A model generated the notes under the pieces. The model did not search any database and was not told the DNA's origin. It was given only the letters and a program-made list of their open reading frames with translations. From Actinopolyspora xinjiangensis (lineage in GTDB: Bacteria > Actinomycetota > Actinomycetes > Mycobacteriales > Pseudonocardiaceae): a DNA stretch of 64,000 nucleotides. The stretch lies in contig NZ_FNJR01000011.1 in the NCBI RefSeq assembly GCF_900104475.1, positions 156,777 to 220,776 of the forward strand. The letters are read 5' to 3'. Positions 24,728-32,877 of the stretch are shown here, piece after piece. Position numbers and translations under genes: made by a program. The stretch's first letter is position 1. Each line of letters opens with the position of its first letter.

Positions 24728-26113
24728 GTGGTCTTCGTGACGGGCGCGGTCGTCGTGGGTGGTTACCTGCTGACCCGTGAGTCGGACAGCCATGAAGCGG
24801 GGGAGACCGCCCGCCGGGTCGGTTTCCACCACCAGCAGAAGTACCAGGAGATCCACGGTGGTTCCGGCACCGGGACGATGAGCGAGTCCGTGGATCTCTG
24901 GCGACGGAGCATCGCCGGTGATTTCGAGGAAGTCGAGGGGCTCCTCGACGATGCCGCTCGCCAGGCCGGGGTCGCCTGGGAGGGGAAGGCAGCCGAGGCG
25001 CACGGGGATTCGCTGGGGCCGCTGTCCCAGTTCGTTCGGGACGCCAACGAGGTTTCCCAGCGGGTCGGCGGATCGACCGAGGACCAGGTGAACAATTTCG
25101 CCAGGGTGCGCGACACGATGCCCGAGCCGAAGAAGGTGACGGCGACGGACAACTGGTTGGAGAAAGGTGGGGCGGCGCTTTTCGGCACCGAGACCGATCT
25201 GCAGCGCCAGGAGCAGGAGGCGGCCGAGCGCGCGCGGGAGGCCAAACGCGTCTACGACGATTACCAGGCCGACAGCAGCGCCACCACCGCTTCGCTGCCG
25301 AGGTATCCCGACGCGCCGAAGTTGAACGTCAGCTCGGGCAGCGAGAACGGCTCCGGCCAGGGCAGGACCACTGTGGACATGAGCGGTACCGATCCGGATG
25401 GTTCCGGCTCGGGTGGTCTCGCCGGTGGTGGTGGCTCGGCCGGTTCGGGGTATCCCGATTACTCGTCTTCCGGTGTCGCCGCCGGGAGCGGCTCCGGTGC
25501 CGGGAACTCGGCGGGAGACGGTGGGTCGCCTTCCGGAACGGGTGGATCCGGTGCGGGTGATTCCTACTCGCCCAGTGGCAGCGAATCTGCTTGGTCTCCG
25601 AGCTCGGGAGGTTCCGCTCCCGTTCCCGGAGCGGGCGGGAGCGGTGTTTCCGGCGGTGCGGGAGGTTCCGGTACCGGCTCGGGAGGCGGTTTCGGCGCGG
25701 TCGGTGGGATCGGCGCCGGATCGGGCTCCGGTGGTTCCCGGTCTGGTGGTTACGGCTCCGGTGGTCGGGGAGCGGGAGGTTATCGCGGCGGTTACGGTTC
25801 CGGTGGTTATGGTTCCGGCGGCCCCGGGAGCGGATCCGGATCCGGCCAGACTCCCGGTGGGCGTTCGGGAGTCGGCGCCGGTCCGGGCGCGCGAACCCCG
25901 TCGTCCACCGGCGGCGCGGTCGGGGGCTCCGGTACGGCCGGTGGCCGTGGCGCGATGCCGATGGGCGGCGCTCGTGGTGCCGGGAACGGCGAGGAGGACG
26001 AGGAGCACGAGAACAAGTACACGGTTCCGACCGACGAGGCCTGGGAGGGGCTGGACCTGCCGCGCACCGCTCCTCCGGTGATCGGTGCGGACCTGGAACC
26101 ACCGCGTGATTGA
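24728..26113 (+). CDS. PPE-like glycine-rich ESX-associated protein
   Basis: A protein of 461 residues from the GTG at 24728, with GGGAGG seven bases upstream. The first roughly 190 residues are helical and PPE/WXG-like: IAGDFEEVEGLLDDAARQAGVAWEGKAAEAHGD, a W-x-G centred on WEG. After that comes a Gly/Ser-rich region of about 240 residues with YGSGG-type repeats and an acidic tail (EEDEEHENKYTVPTDEAWEGLDLPRTAPPVIG). This is the likely secreted client of the EspG-like chaperone. Confidence 0.75.
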   Translation: MVFVTGAVVVGGYLLTRESDSHEAGETARRVGFHHQQKYQEIHGGSGTGTMSESVDLWRRSIAGDFEEVEGLLDDAARQAGVAWEGKAAEAHGDSLGPLSQFVRDANEVSQRVGGSTEDQVNNFARVRDTMPEPKKVTATDNWLEKGGAALFGTETDLQRQEQEAAERAREAKRVYDDYQADSSATTASLPRYPDAPKLNVSSGSENGSGQGRTTVDMSGTDPDGSGSGGLAGGGGSAGSGYPDYSSSGVAAGSGSGAGNSAGDGGSPSGTGGSGAGDSYSPSGSESAWSPSSGGSAPVPGAGGSGVSGGAGGSGTGSGGGFGAVGGIGAGSGSGGSRSGGYGSGGRGAGGYRGGYGSGGYGSGGPGSGSGSGQTPGGRSGVGAGPGARTPSSTGGAVGGSGTAGGRGAMPMGGARGAGNGEEDEEHENKYTVPTDEAWEGLDLPRTAPPVIGADLEPPRD

Positions 26114-26180
26114 ACGGACCGGTGGGGCGGTCGGAGGTGAGGGGAACCTCCGGCCGCCCGCCGGTCCTGGCGGCTCGTGG

Positions 26181-26390
26181 TCACCGCTCGGGGCCGGGGC
26201 CAGGTGGTGGTGCTGGACGTAGGTGGCGGTGTTCGTGCTGTTCGGACAGTGGTCTGTGGTAGGGGCTGGGCCCGTGCTGCTGGCGGTCGAGGAGCGTGTA
26301 CCAGCAGTCGGTGCGGGTGGGTTGCCGGATCCAGTCGTAGTCGTCGGCTGTCACCTGGAGTTCCTCGGTGCTGACCTCGGCGCCGCACAC
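26181..26390 (-). CDS. Possible small hypothetical protein
   Basis: Sixty-nine residues from a GTG. The first half is protein-like (EELQVTADDYDWIRQPTR), the second half is His/Pro-rich and probably disordered. The ribosome site is poor (GGAG 11 bases upstream). It lies between the convergent ESX cluster and the PPOX gene. It is listed as a possibility only. Confidence 0.3.
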   Translation of the reverse strand: MCGAEVSTEELQVTADDYDWIRQPTRTDCWYTLLDRQQHGPSPYHRPLSEQHEHRHLRPAPPPGPGPER

Positions 26391-26438
26391 CGAGTGCGCG
26401 ACTCCGCCCGGCTCGGTCGGTCGATGGAGTGACTCGTC

Positions 26439-26867
26439 TCAGACGCGGCTCGCCGCCCACCCGGTGATCCGCCGTACCGTGATCACGATCACGCTCGCCT
26501 CCGGCGGGTGTTCGCGGTACTGCTCGTACTTCCCGACCAGTGCGCGCACCGCCTCCGGGACGTCCTCCGCCGTGCGGACCGACGCCTCCCCGTCCGCGCG
26601 CACCCACCACAACTCCTCCCAGCTCTCGGAGTAGTGATCGACGAGCACCGAAACCAGCGGGTTCCGCTCGATGTTGCGCAGTCTGCGCAGCGAGGTGGTG
26701 CTTTTGGGCTTGTGATCCACGGCCGTGGCTATCCGCTCACCGGAGTCGTCCGACAGTGCGAACGTCACGGGGACCAGATGCGGTTGCCCGTCCTGGTCCA
26801 CGGTGCCCAGCCGTGCGACGCGCGCCCGGTTGAGCAATCCGAGTGCCTGCTCCCGGTCGATGCGCAT
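26439..26867 (-). CDS. PPOX-class F420-dependent oxidoreductase
   Basis: A protein of 142 residues with the split-barrel flavin/F420-binding fold: ARVARLGTVDQDGQPHLVPVTFAL, then DHKPKSTTSLRRLRNIERNPLVSVLVD. This pattern matches the F420-type PPOX family (TIGR03668-like) rather than true pyridoxamine phosphate oxidase. It probably reduces a small molecule with F420H2. The ATG at 26867 was chosen over an upstream frame that would overlap the divergent hydrolase. Confidence 0.8.
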   Translation of the reverse strand: MRIDREQALGLLNRARVARLGTVDQDGQPHLVPVTFALSDDSGERIATAVDHKPKSTTSLRRLRNIERNPLVSVLVDHYSESWEELWWVRADGEASVRTAEDVPEAVRALVGKYEQYREHPPEASVIVITVRRITGWAASRV

Positions 26868-26895
26868 GGGGCGATTCGCTCCGTATGTTCGTGTC

Positions 26896-27882
26896 GTGTT
26901 CCCGGGTTCGCGAGCCAGCTCCCCCACCGGTCCTGCCGGAGCCGTCCCGGACTACCTGGAGCGCACGCACTGGCTGCGCTACCAGGAATTCTTCCCCGGA
27001 GCGCTGCGCAGCACCACCGGGGACTGCCCGTCCGAGCTCCGGTGGTCCTGGCGCGGAACTCCGCTGCACCTGGACGTCGTCCGGCGCGAGGACGCGGCGG
27101 CCAAACTCCTGGCGCTGCACGGTATCGGCGGTTACGGCAGGATGTTGGCGCCGTACGCCAGGTTGCCCTCGTTGGTCGGGATGGAGTACCTCGCACCGGA
27201 TCTTCCGGGGCACGGGCTGAGCCCGGCGGGACGCTCTCGGCTCACCTACCGGCACTGGGTGGACTGCGTGATCGACCTGCTGGCGGCGGAACGTGCGGCC
27301 GATCGGCGGCCGGTCGTGCTGTTCGGGCTGGGCTCGGGCGGATGGCTGGCCTACCAGGTGGCCGCTCGTGTCCCGGATCGCGTGGCCGCGCTGGTCCTCA
27401 CCGGACTGGCCGATCCGCGCACTCCGGAGGTCCGGCGGGGGCTCACCGCGAATCCCGGCGCCGGACTGCTCTCCGAAGCGCTCGCCAGGGCACCGTTGCC
27501 GGCCGCTCCGCACCGCGTTCCGCTGCGCTGGCTGTTGGACATCACCGCGATCTCCGACAACGCGCGCTTCGCCGCTGCCTACGCGGCCGACGAGCTCGGA
27601 GGCGCGGGGACGGTCCCGCTGGAGCTGTTCCGGAGCCACCTGCGGTCGCCGCCGGCGGTGGCGCCTTCGGAATTCACCGGACCGCCGGTGCTGCTGGCCT
27701 CCTCGGAACAGGATCGCTGGGCTCCGCGCGCCTGCTCCGAGCGCTTCCTCGCCGGGTTGAGGGTGCCGCGACGTTCGGTCCACCTGCCCGGGGCCGGTCA
27801 CCTTCCCCGCGAGGAGTCCGCACTGGCCGAACTGGACCGAGCGGTTCGGTACTTCCTCGACGAGTTCCGGGTGCCGCACTGA
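26896..27882 (+). CDS. Alpha/beta-hydrolase fold protein with altered nucleophile elbow
   Basis: A protein of 328 residues from a GTG. It has the alpha/beta hydrolase layout: LLALHGIGGYGRML (oxyanion loop), APDLPGHGLSPAG, elbow VVLFGLGSGGWLAY, acid region LLASSEQDRWAP, and final His GAGHLPREE. The elbow normally reads G-H-S-x-G-G; here the serine position is Gly and a Ser lies one residue on. It may be inactive as a hydrolase or use a shifted Ser. Divergent from the PPOX gene with 28 bases between, so they share a promoter region. Confidence 0.8.
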   Translation: MFPGSRASSPTGPAGAVPDYLERTHWLRYQEFFPGALRSTTGDCPSELRWSWRGTPLHLDVVRREDAAAKLLALHGIGGYGRMLAPYARLPSLVGMEYLAPDLPGHGLSPAGRSRLTYRHWVDCVIDLLAAERAADRRPVVLFGLGSGGWLAYQVAARVPDRVAALVLTGLADPRTPEVRRGLTANPGAGLLSEALARAPLPAAPHRVPLRWLLDITAISDNARFAAAYAADELGGAGTVPLELFRSHLRSPPAVAPSEFTGPPVLLASSEQDRWAPRACSERFLAGLRVPRRSVHLPGAGHLPREESALAELDRAVRYFLDEFRVPH

Positions 27883-28203
27883 GCGGAATCGTCACTCGCG
27901 GTGTCGGATTGACACGTACCGTGCCCGTCCGTTCGGGTTGCTGCGGTGATGTTCACAGCGGTTTCCGGTTGCTGTATGTGATCTTTCCTGGTTCTGTTTG
28001 CCGGTGTGCCGTTCGCAGCCCGCTGATCTTTTCGTGCACTTCGGAGGTTGCTTCGGCCACATTGAGTGTCGGGTTTTAGTAATCTGCTTGGCGTGCCATC
28101 CACGATGGCACCAATTGAAGACTGGTCAAGCAGGGTTGTCGTGCGTCACGATCGACGCTGAGTAATGCGGTCCTGTGTGGGTCGCTTGGCGGGAGGAGCG
28201 TGG
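27883..28203. other. Intergenic region upstream of the GGDEF-EAL gene
   Basis: About 320 bases without a gene. It is less GC-rich from 27950 to 28090. It should contain the promoter of the EAL gene, whose ribosome site is GGAGGAG at 28192-28198. No riboswitch-like structure was recognised. Confidence 0.35.
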
Positions 28204-30861
28204 ATGATCGAGCATCACCGCTCTTCGGAGTCGGGGTTGACCGCCGATGTTCCCCGCCCTCCGGTTCGGTCCGAAGTCTCGCCGCGAAGGCGGCGAATCT
28301 TCCTGGGATTCTCGCTGTCCGTGCTGTTGAGCGGGATACTCGTCTCGCTGCTGGCCTCGCTGTGGCTGCCGTTCCCCCGGGAGCCGGAACTGCTGTTCAT
28401 CGGCCCGCTGTTGGCCGTCGGCTTCCTGCTCGTCGAGCAGCTCACCATCGACGTGGACGCCAAGCGGGTTGGCTGGACGATCTCCTTCACCGAGATACCG
28501 CTCATCCTCGGTCTGCTGACCGCGCCGTTCGAAGTGGTGCTCGCGGCGAACCTCGTGGCGGGGTTGGCGATACAGGTGCGCAAGCGCGCGGCCAGCCACG
28601 TGGCCTACAACGCCGGGGTGCTCTGCTGGGAGATCGCCGTTCCCTTCCTGATAGCGGGTGTGTGCAGCGAGGCGTTCGGTGCCGCGGTGCCGCTCTGGCT
28701 CTGCGCGGGCATCGGTGCCGTCAGCTCCTCGCTGATCAGCTGCGGCTGCGCCGTGGCCGCGCTGTACGCGCTGGGCAACGGGATGCGCGTCTCGGCGGGA
28801 CTGCTGCTCGGCGGGCGCACCCTCGTCGTCGGTCTGCTCAACACCTCCATCGGGCTCGTCGGCTACGAGCTCGCGGTAAACACCCGCTGGGGGTGGGCCC
28901 TGGTGGCGGTCCTCATGATCGGTGTGCTCGCGCTCTACCGCGCCTACTCCGGGCTGCTGCGGGAACAGCGCGACCTGGAGGCGCTCAGCGATGTGAGCCT
29001 CCGGGTCGCCCGTTCCGGGCAGCACGCGGCACGAGTGCTGTCCGATCCGGACGCTCCCGCGGTGAGCGCCATCGGCGAGCAGGTCTCGGTGGACGAGTGG
29101 GAACCGGTGGCCGAGCGGATCCGGGAACAGCTCAACGCCACCCGAGTGGTGCTTCGGCTCTCACTGGACCCAAGAGGAGAGGTCAGCACCCTCGTGGCGG
29201 GCGGCCCGCAGCCGGAGGAGATGAACACCGAGGGGGCCGCGTTGCTGCGCGAGTGCCCGTTGCTGCAGCTGCCGGGCACGCACGTTCGCTCCTTCCGCTC
29301 GGTGGACGCGCCGGAGGAGATCCGCCGGGCGCTGGGCCGTCGGGGCGCCCACGAGGCGTTGGTCGTCCCGTTGCGCGGCACCAACCAGCTGCTGGGTGCC
29401 ATCGAGGTGCACGACAGGGTGAGCAGGTGGCGCGGGTTCGGGCACGCCGATATCAGGCTGCTGCACACCCTGGCCAGCCACCTCGCCACGGCGATGGACA
29501 ACCGCAGGTTGCTGGCGCGGCTGCGGCACGACGCCTACCACGACCCGTTGACGGGACTGCTCAACCGCACCGGATTCCGCGAGATGGCCGCCGAGGCGTT
29601 GCAGGACAGCACCGCCGTGGTGCTGCGCGTGGACCTGGAACTGCTCACCACGGTCAGCGAGGCGCTCGGCTATGCCTGGGGCGACCGTATGATCGTCGCG
29701 GCGGGCAGGAGGATGCGCGAGTACCTCGGGACGCACGTGCCGGTCGCCCGGCTGGAGGCGAACTCCTTCGCCGTGCTGTTGCGGGAACGCACGGAGGGGC
29801 AGGCGGCCGAGATCGCGGCTTCCCTCCGCGAACTCATAGCCGAGCCCTACCCACTGGACCGGCTCGTGGTGGAGGCCACCGCCGTAGCCGGTTACGTCTC
29901 CTCGGTTCCGGCCGAGGAGGACGCCGAGGGCGATGTGGACGTGCTGCTGCAGCGCGCCGACGTGGCGGTGCGGGCCGCCCGCAACGGTGAGGACGGCGTG
30001 CGCGGCTACGTCCCGAGCATGGGGCAGATCTTCCTGCGGCGTTTCCAACTGGTGACCCAGTTCCGTCAGGCGCTGGAGAGCGGGCAGATCGAGGTGCACT
30101 ACCAGCCCAAGGTGGCGTTACCCGGCAAGCGGATCGTCGGTGCCGAGGCGCTGGTGCGCTGGTCGCACCCCGAGTACGGGCGGCTCTCGCCGGACGAGTT
30201 CGTGCCGGTGGTGGAGGCCACCGGGCTGGTGGACGCGCTCACCGAGTTCGTGCTCGAACGCGCGTTGGTCCGGATTCGCGACTGGTTGGAGCGGGGGTTG
30301 CGGCTCTCGGTGGCCGTCAATCTCTCGGTGCGCAACCTCGCCGACGAGACCTTCCCGGAGCGGGTGCGGGAGGCCTTCGACCGTCACGGCGTGCCGCCGG
30401 GGCTGTTGACCTTCGAACTGACCGAGTCGAGTGTGATGGCCGACCCGGACCGCTCGCTGCCGGTGCTGCGCCGACTGCGGGCGCTGGGGGTGGTCCTCGC
30501 GGTGGACGACTTCGGCACCGGTTACTCCTCGTTGGCCTACCTCCGCCAGCTCCCCGTGGACGAGGTCAAGATCGACAAGAGCTTCGTGCTGGGAATGGGA
30601 ACCGATCTCAGCGACATGGCCGTGGTTCGTTCCATCGTCGAGCTGGGGCACTCGTTGGAGCTGAGCGTGGTGGCAGAGGGAGTGGAGGACGACTCCGCCC
30701 GGGACCAGCTCGTGCGGATGGGGTGTGACACCGCCCAGGGCTACCTGATCTCCCGCCCGTTGTCGGAGGAGCGGTTCGAGTCGTGGCTGTGGGCGCGAAC
30801 CACGCGGGAATACCCGAAGGGAGCTCCGGAGTTGGGGGAGACGGTGCTGCGGGTCAACTGA
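28204..30861 (+). CDS. Membrane-bound GGDEF-EAL protein, c-di-GMP phosphodiesterase
   Basis: A protein of 885 residues. The N-terminus has about eight hydrophobic helices, followed by a GAF-like region (about 230-400), GGDEF (DPLTGLLNRTGFREM) and EAL. The GGDEF signature is degraded to EANSF (ARLEANSFAVLL), so cyclase activity is unlikely. The EAL catalytic set is intact: GAEALVRW, VNLSVRNL, ELTESSVM, VDDFGTGYSS, DEVKIDKSF and AEGVED. It should hydrolyse c-di-GMP at the membrane under control of the N-terminal domains. The start has GGAGGAG five bases upstream. It stands alone. Confidence 0.9.
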   Translation: MIEHHRSSESGLTADVPRPPVRSEVSPRRRRIFLGFSLSVLLSGILVSLLASLWLPFPREPELLFIGPLLAVGFLLVEQLTIDVDAKRVGWTISFTEIPLILGLLTAPFEVVLAANLVAGLAIQVRKRAASHVAYNAGVLCWEIAVPFLIAGVCSEAFGAAVPLWLCAGIGAVSSSLISCGCAVAALYALGNGMRVSAGLLLGGRTLVVGLLNTSIGLVGYELAVNTRWGWALVAVLMIGVLALYRAYSGLLREQRDLEALSDVSLRVARSGQHAARVLSDPDAPAVSAIGEQVSVDEWEPVAERIREQLNATRVVLRLSLDPRGEVSTLVAGGPQPEEMNTEGAALLRECPLLQLPGTHVRSFRSVDAPEEIRRALGRRGAHEALVVPLRGTNQLLGAIEVHDRVSRWRGFGHADIRLLHTLASHLATAMDNRRLLARLRHDAYHDPLTGLLNRTGFREMAAEALQDSTAVVLRVDLELLTTVSEALGYAWGDRMIVAAGRRMREYLGTHVPVARLEANSFAVLLRERTEGQAAEIAASLRELIAEPYPLDRLVVEATAVAGYVSSVPAEEDAEGDVDVLLQRADVAVRAARNGEDGVRGYVPSMGQIFLRRFQLVTQFRQALESGQIEVHYQPKVALPGKRIVGAEALVRWSHPEYGRLSPDEFVPVVEATGLVDALTEFVLERALVRIRDWLERGLRLSVAVNLSVRNLADETFPERVREAFDRHGVPPGLLTFELTESSVMADPDRSLPVLRRLRALGVVLAVDDFGTGYSSLAYLRQLPVDEVKIDKSFVLGMGTDLSDMAVVRSIVELGHSLELSVVAEGVEDDSARDQLVRMGCDTAQGYLISRPLSEERFESWLWARTTREYPKGAPELGETVLRVN

Positions 30862-30926
30862 CGGTCCTCACCGCTTCCCGGCGATCGGAGCGCTCTGACC
30901 TGCGGATATACCAAAAGGCACCCCCG

Positions 30927-30962
30927 TTGAAACCCCGGTGCGGATGTTGTGTAGAGTAGTAT
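30927..30962 (+). promoter_or_regulatory. Candidate promoter of tRNA-Thr
   Basis: TTGAAA at 30927-30932 and TAGAGT at 30952-30957 are spaced 19 bases apart, about 22 bases before the tRNA 5' end. A second possible -10, TAGTAT, overlaps at 30957-30962. This is reasonable for a vegetative sigma promoter of a stable RNA. Confidence 0.4.
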
Positions 30963-30979
30963 TCGCTCCGCGAGGGCAC

Positions 30980-31052
30980 GCCCCAATAGCTCAGTCGGCA
31001 GAGCGTCGCCATGGTAAGGCGAAGGTCTACGGTTCGAGTCCGTATTGGGGCT
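30980..31052 (+). tRNA. tRNA-Thr (GGT)
   Basis: A complete cloverleaf: acceptor GCCCCAA/TTGGGGC, D-arm AGCTCAGTCGGCAGAGC, anticodon stem TCGCC/GGCGA with loop ATGGTAA (anticodon GGT), T-arm around GGTTCGAGTCC. CCA is not encoded. It is the first of three tRNAs in the rpmG-secE region, as in other actinobacteria. Confidence 0.95.
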
Positions 31053-31134
31053 CTGTAGGGCGGCCGCGGTACTCGGTTAAACTGAGTGCTGCGGCTGTCT
31101 TGTGAAGGTACTGTGTACCAGCGGATGTCCGCGA

Positions 31135-31206
31135 GGCGGTGTAGCTCAGGGGCAGAGCAAACGGCTCATAATCGTTGTGTCGCCGGTTCGAATCCGGCCA
31201 CCGCTA
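31135..31206 (+). tRNA. tRNA-Met (CAT)
   Basis: Acceptor GGCGGTG/CACCGCT with a G-U first pair, D-arm AGCTCAGGGGCAGAGC, anticodon loop CTCATAA (CAT), T-arm GCCGGTTCGAATCCGGC. The paired first position and absence of the initiator-type GGG/CCC anticodon stem suggest the elongator Met tRNA. CCA is not encoded. Confidence 0.93.
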
Positions 31207-31255
31207 CTCCTGCGGCTGACATGCCGCCCGGCCCGGGGCGGTATACACGTGGAGT

Positions 31256-31282
31256 GAACCGGATGAGACTCTCATCCGGTTC
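31256..31282. repeat. 27-bp perfect palindrome upstream of rpmG
   Basis: GAACCGGATGAGA and TCTCATCCGGTTC are separated by one C. In RNA this would be a strong hairpin just upstream of the rpmG ribosome site. There is no T-run after it, so it is not a standard terminator. It may act in tRNA processing, translation control or as a protein site. Confidence 0.6.
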
Positions 31283-31305
31283 CAGGCACGAGAGAGAGGT
31301 CCCCC

Positions 31306-31476
31306 GTGGCTAAGACGCCCACCGATATTCGCCCCAAAATCACTCTTGCGTGTGAAGAGTGCAAGGAGCGCAACTACATCACGAAGAAGAACCGGCGCAA
31401 CGACCCGGATCGCATGTCGCTGAAGAAGCACTGCCCGCGTTGCAACGCTCACCGCGAGCACAAGGAGACCCGCTGA
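31306..31476 (+). CDS. rpmG: 50S ribosomal protein L33
   Basis: A protein of 56 residues with four zinc-binding Cys (CEEC, CPRC) and the family core [21 protein letters not shown]. The GTG start follows a purine-rich GAGAGAGG. The zinc-ligand form is the growth-replete type. The position just before hadA and after tRNA-Met matches the mycobacterial rpmG2 locus. Confidence 0.95.
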   Translation: MAKTPTDIRPKITLACEECKERNYITKKNRRNDPDRMSLKKHCPRCNAHREHKETR

Positions 31477-31555
31477 GTTCACGTCGAACCGTTCGCGGTT
31501 CTGAAGACCACCTTCGGTGATCGGGCGTCTCGACCAGGGTCCCACGGAACTCGGA

Positions 31556-31592
31556 GAACCCGCCCCGGCTCCTGCCGGGGCGGGTTCTTTTT
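31556..31592 (+). terminator. Rho-independent terminator after rpmG
   Basis: GAACCCGCCCCGG and CCGGGGCGGGTTC form a perfect GC-rich stem, followed by TTTTT. It ends 22 bases before the hadA GTG, so hadA must have its own promoter or depend on readthrough. Confidence 0.85.
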
Positions 31593-31614
31593 CGCACTGC
31601 GGTAACCTGCCGGT

Positions 31615-32079
31615 GTGCCGCTCGACGAAGGATTCATCGGACGTGAGTACCCGCCCAGCAGCCCCTACGAGGTCGGGCGGGAGAAGATTCGCGAGTTCGC
31701 CGACGCGATCAAGGACGACTCGCCGCTGTACCGGGACACCGAGGCCGCCAAGGCAGCGGGCTACCAGGACGTGATCGCCCCGCCCACGTTCGCGATGCGG
31801 CTGTCCGTGCTGGCGCAGGAAGCCGTGGTCGGTGACGAACAGTTGGGACTGGACTACAGCCGGGTCGTGCACGGGCACCAGGCCTTCCGGCACCACCGAC
31901 CGATCCGAGCCGGCGACGTGCTGGTCGCGGTGGCCCACGTGGACGACATCAAGGCGCGCGCGGGCAACGACTTCCTCACCGTGCGTGCCGAGATCGGCAC
32001 GGTGGAGGGGGAACCGGTGTGCACGGCCACGTCCACCCTGGTGGCTCGTGGCACGGCCGAGGAGGGAGAGCAGTCGTGA
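31615..32079 (+). CDS. hadA: MaoC-like dehydratase subunit HadA
   Basis: A protein of 154 residues with a single hot-dog fold of the FAS1-type dehydratase N-terminal family (YPPSSPYEVGREKIREFADAI; VIAPPTFAMRL; VHGHQAFRHHRPIRAGDV). It lacks the hydratase-box Asp/His and pairs with the catalytic HadB. Together they dehydrate (3R)-hydroxyacyl-ACP in fatty acid elongation. The GTG start follows the rpmG terminator closely. Its stop overlaps the hadB GTG (GTGA). Confidence 0.88.
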   Translation: MPLDEGFIGREYPPSSPYEVGREKIREFADAIKDDSPLYRDTEAAKAAGYQDVIAPPTFAMRLSVLAQEAVVGDEQLGLDYSRVVHGHQAFRHHRPIRAGDVLVAVAHVDDIKARAGNDFLTVRAEIGTVEGEPVCTATSTLVARGTAEEGEQS

Positions 32080-32492
32080 CGACGCCGCAGCAGGTCGCCA
32101 AGGGCGATCGCCTGCCGGAGTCCAGCGTTTCGATCACCAGGACCGACCTGGTGCGCTACGCGGGGGCCTCCGGTGACTTCAACCCCATCCACCACAGCGA
32201 GTCGTTCGCCCACGAGGTGGGGCTACCGGACGTGATCGCGCACGGCATGCTCACCATGGCGCTGGCCACGCGGTTGGTCACCGACTGGGTGGGTGACCCG
32301 GGCCGGATCGTCGAACACGGTGTGCGTTTCACCCGCCCCGTCGTGGTGCCCGACGACGGGAAAGGGGCCACCGTGGAGCTGTCCGGCAAGGTCGCCGACG
32401 TGGCCGAGGACGGGACCGCCAAGGTCAACATCACCGCGAAGTGCGCCGACCAGGGCGTGCTCGGCGGCGCCTACGCCGTTGTGAGGCTGTGA
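32076..32492 (+). CDS. hadB: MaoC-like dehydratase subunit HadB
   Basis: A protein of 138 residues with the hydratase-2 box: YAGASGDFNPIHHSESFAHEVG, giving the catalytic Asp and His, and VIAHGMLTMALATRL. It is the active subunit of the (3R)-hydroxyacyl-ACP dehydratase with HadA, in the type II fatty acid pathway. Mycobacteria carry a third gene, hadC, next in line; here it is absent and an intergenic repeat follows. The order rpmG-hadA-hadB-tRNA-Trp-secE-nusG is otherwise conserved. Confidence 0.92.
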   Translation: MTTPQQVAKGDRLPESSVSITRTDLVRYAGASGDFNPIHHSESFAHEVGLPDVIAHGMLTMALATRLVTDWVGDPGRIVEHGVRFTRPVVVPDDGKGATVELSGKVADVAEDGTAKVNITAKCADQGVLGGAYAVVRL

Positions 32493-32520
32493 CTCGCTCT
32501 GGCGCGGTGGTCGGGTAGCC

Positions 32521-32617
32521 GGTACGTGAGGCGGCGCCTCGCTGCGTTGGGCCGGCTCTTGAGTAGCGACCTACGCGGCGAGCGGCCCTGCCTTGCGATG
32601 CATCCGCCTCACGCACC
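32521..32617. repeat. Palindromic intergenic repeat, copy B
   Basis: A 97-base element bounded by GGTACGTGAGGCGG and CCGCCTCACGCACC, which match as an inverted repeat at 13 of 14 positions. It carries the same internal GAGTAGCG and a TTGCGATGCAT before the right arm, as does copy A at 22193-22285. It lies where hadC would be expected from mycobacterial gene order. Confidence 0.65.
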
Positions 32618-32877
32618 GGGACACCCGCGCTGCGACACCAACGGTTCCGCGACCGGCCATCCCGACCGGACCGAAGAACCGAGCTAGACCAAGCGGCGTC
32701 AGCCGCTCACGACCGAGCACGCACTCGGCACCGCCGCGGGTTCTCCGGGGAGTGCCTCGCGAGGACGGCCCCGACGTTGTGTAGTACCTACCCGAGGTCG
32801 GGGCACCCGCAGCGAGGTGTCCCCGGAGGTTCCGCCACGCGACCAGCTACGGGAATCGAGCGGCTTACTCCGGCATC
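32618..32877. other. Intergenic region between repeat copy B and aspC
   Basis: No gene is seen. Short similarities to the region after copy A (GCGACCGG, GAGCTAG) suggest the dispersed element continues here. The inverted blocks GCCCCGAC and GTCGGGGC at about 32769-32802 can form a hairpin and may serve as a terminator for hadAB or aspC. Confidence 0.35.

Noticed and set aside
30980..31206. tRNA-Thr and tRNA-Met as integration sites
   Set aside because: Both are complete and have no nearby 3'-end duplicates or integrase sequence.
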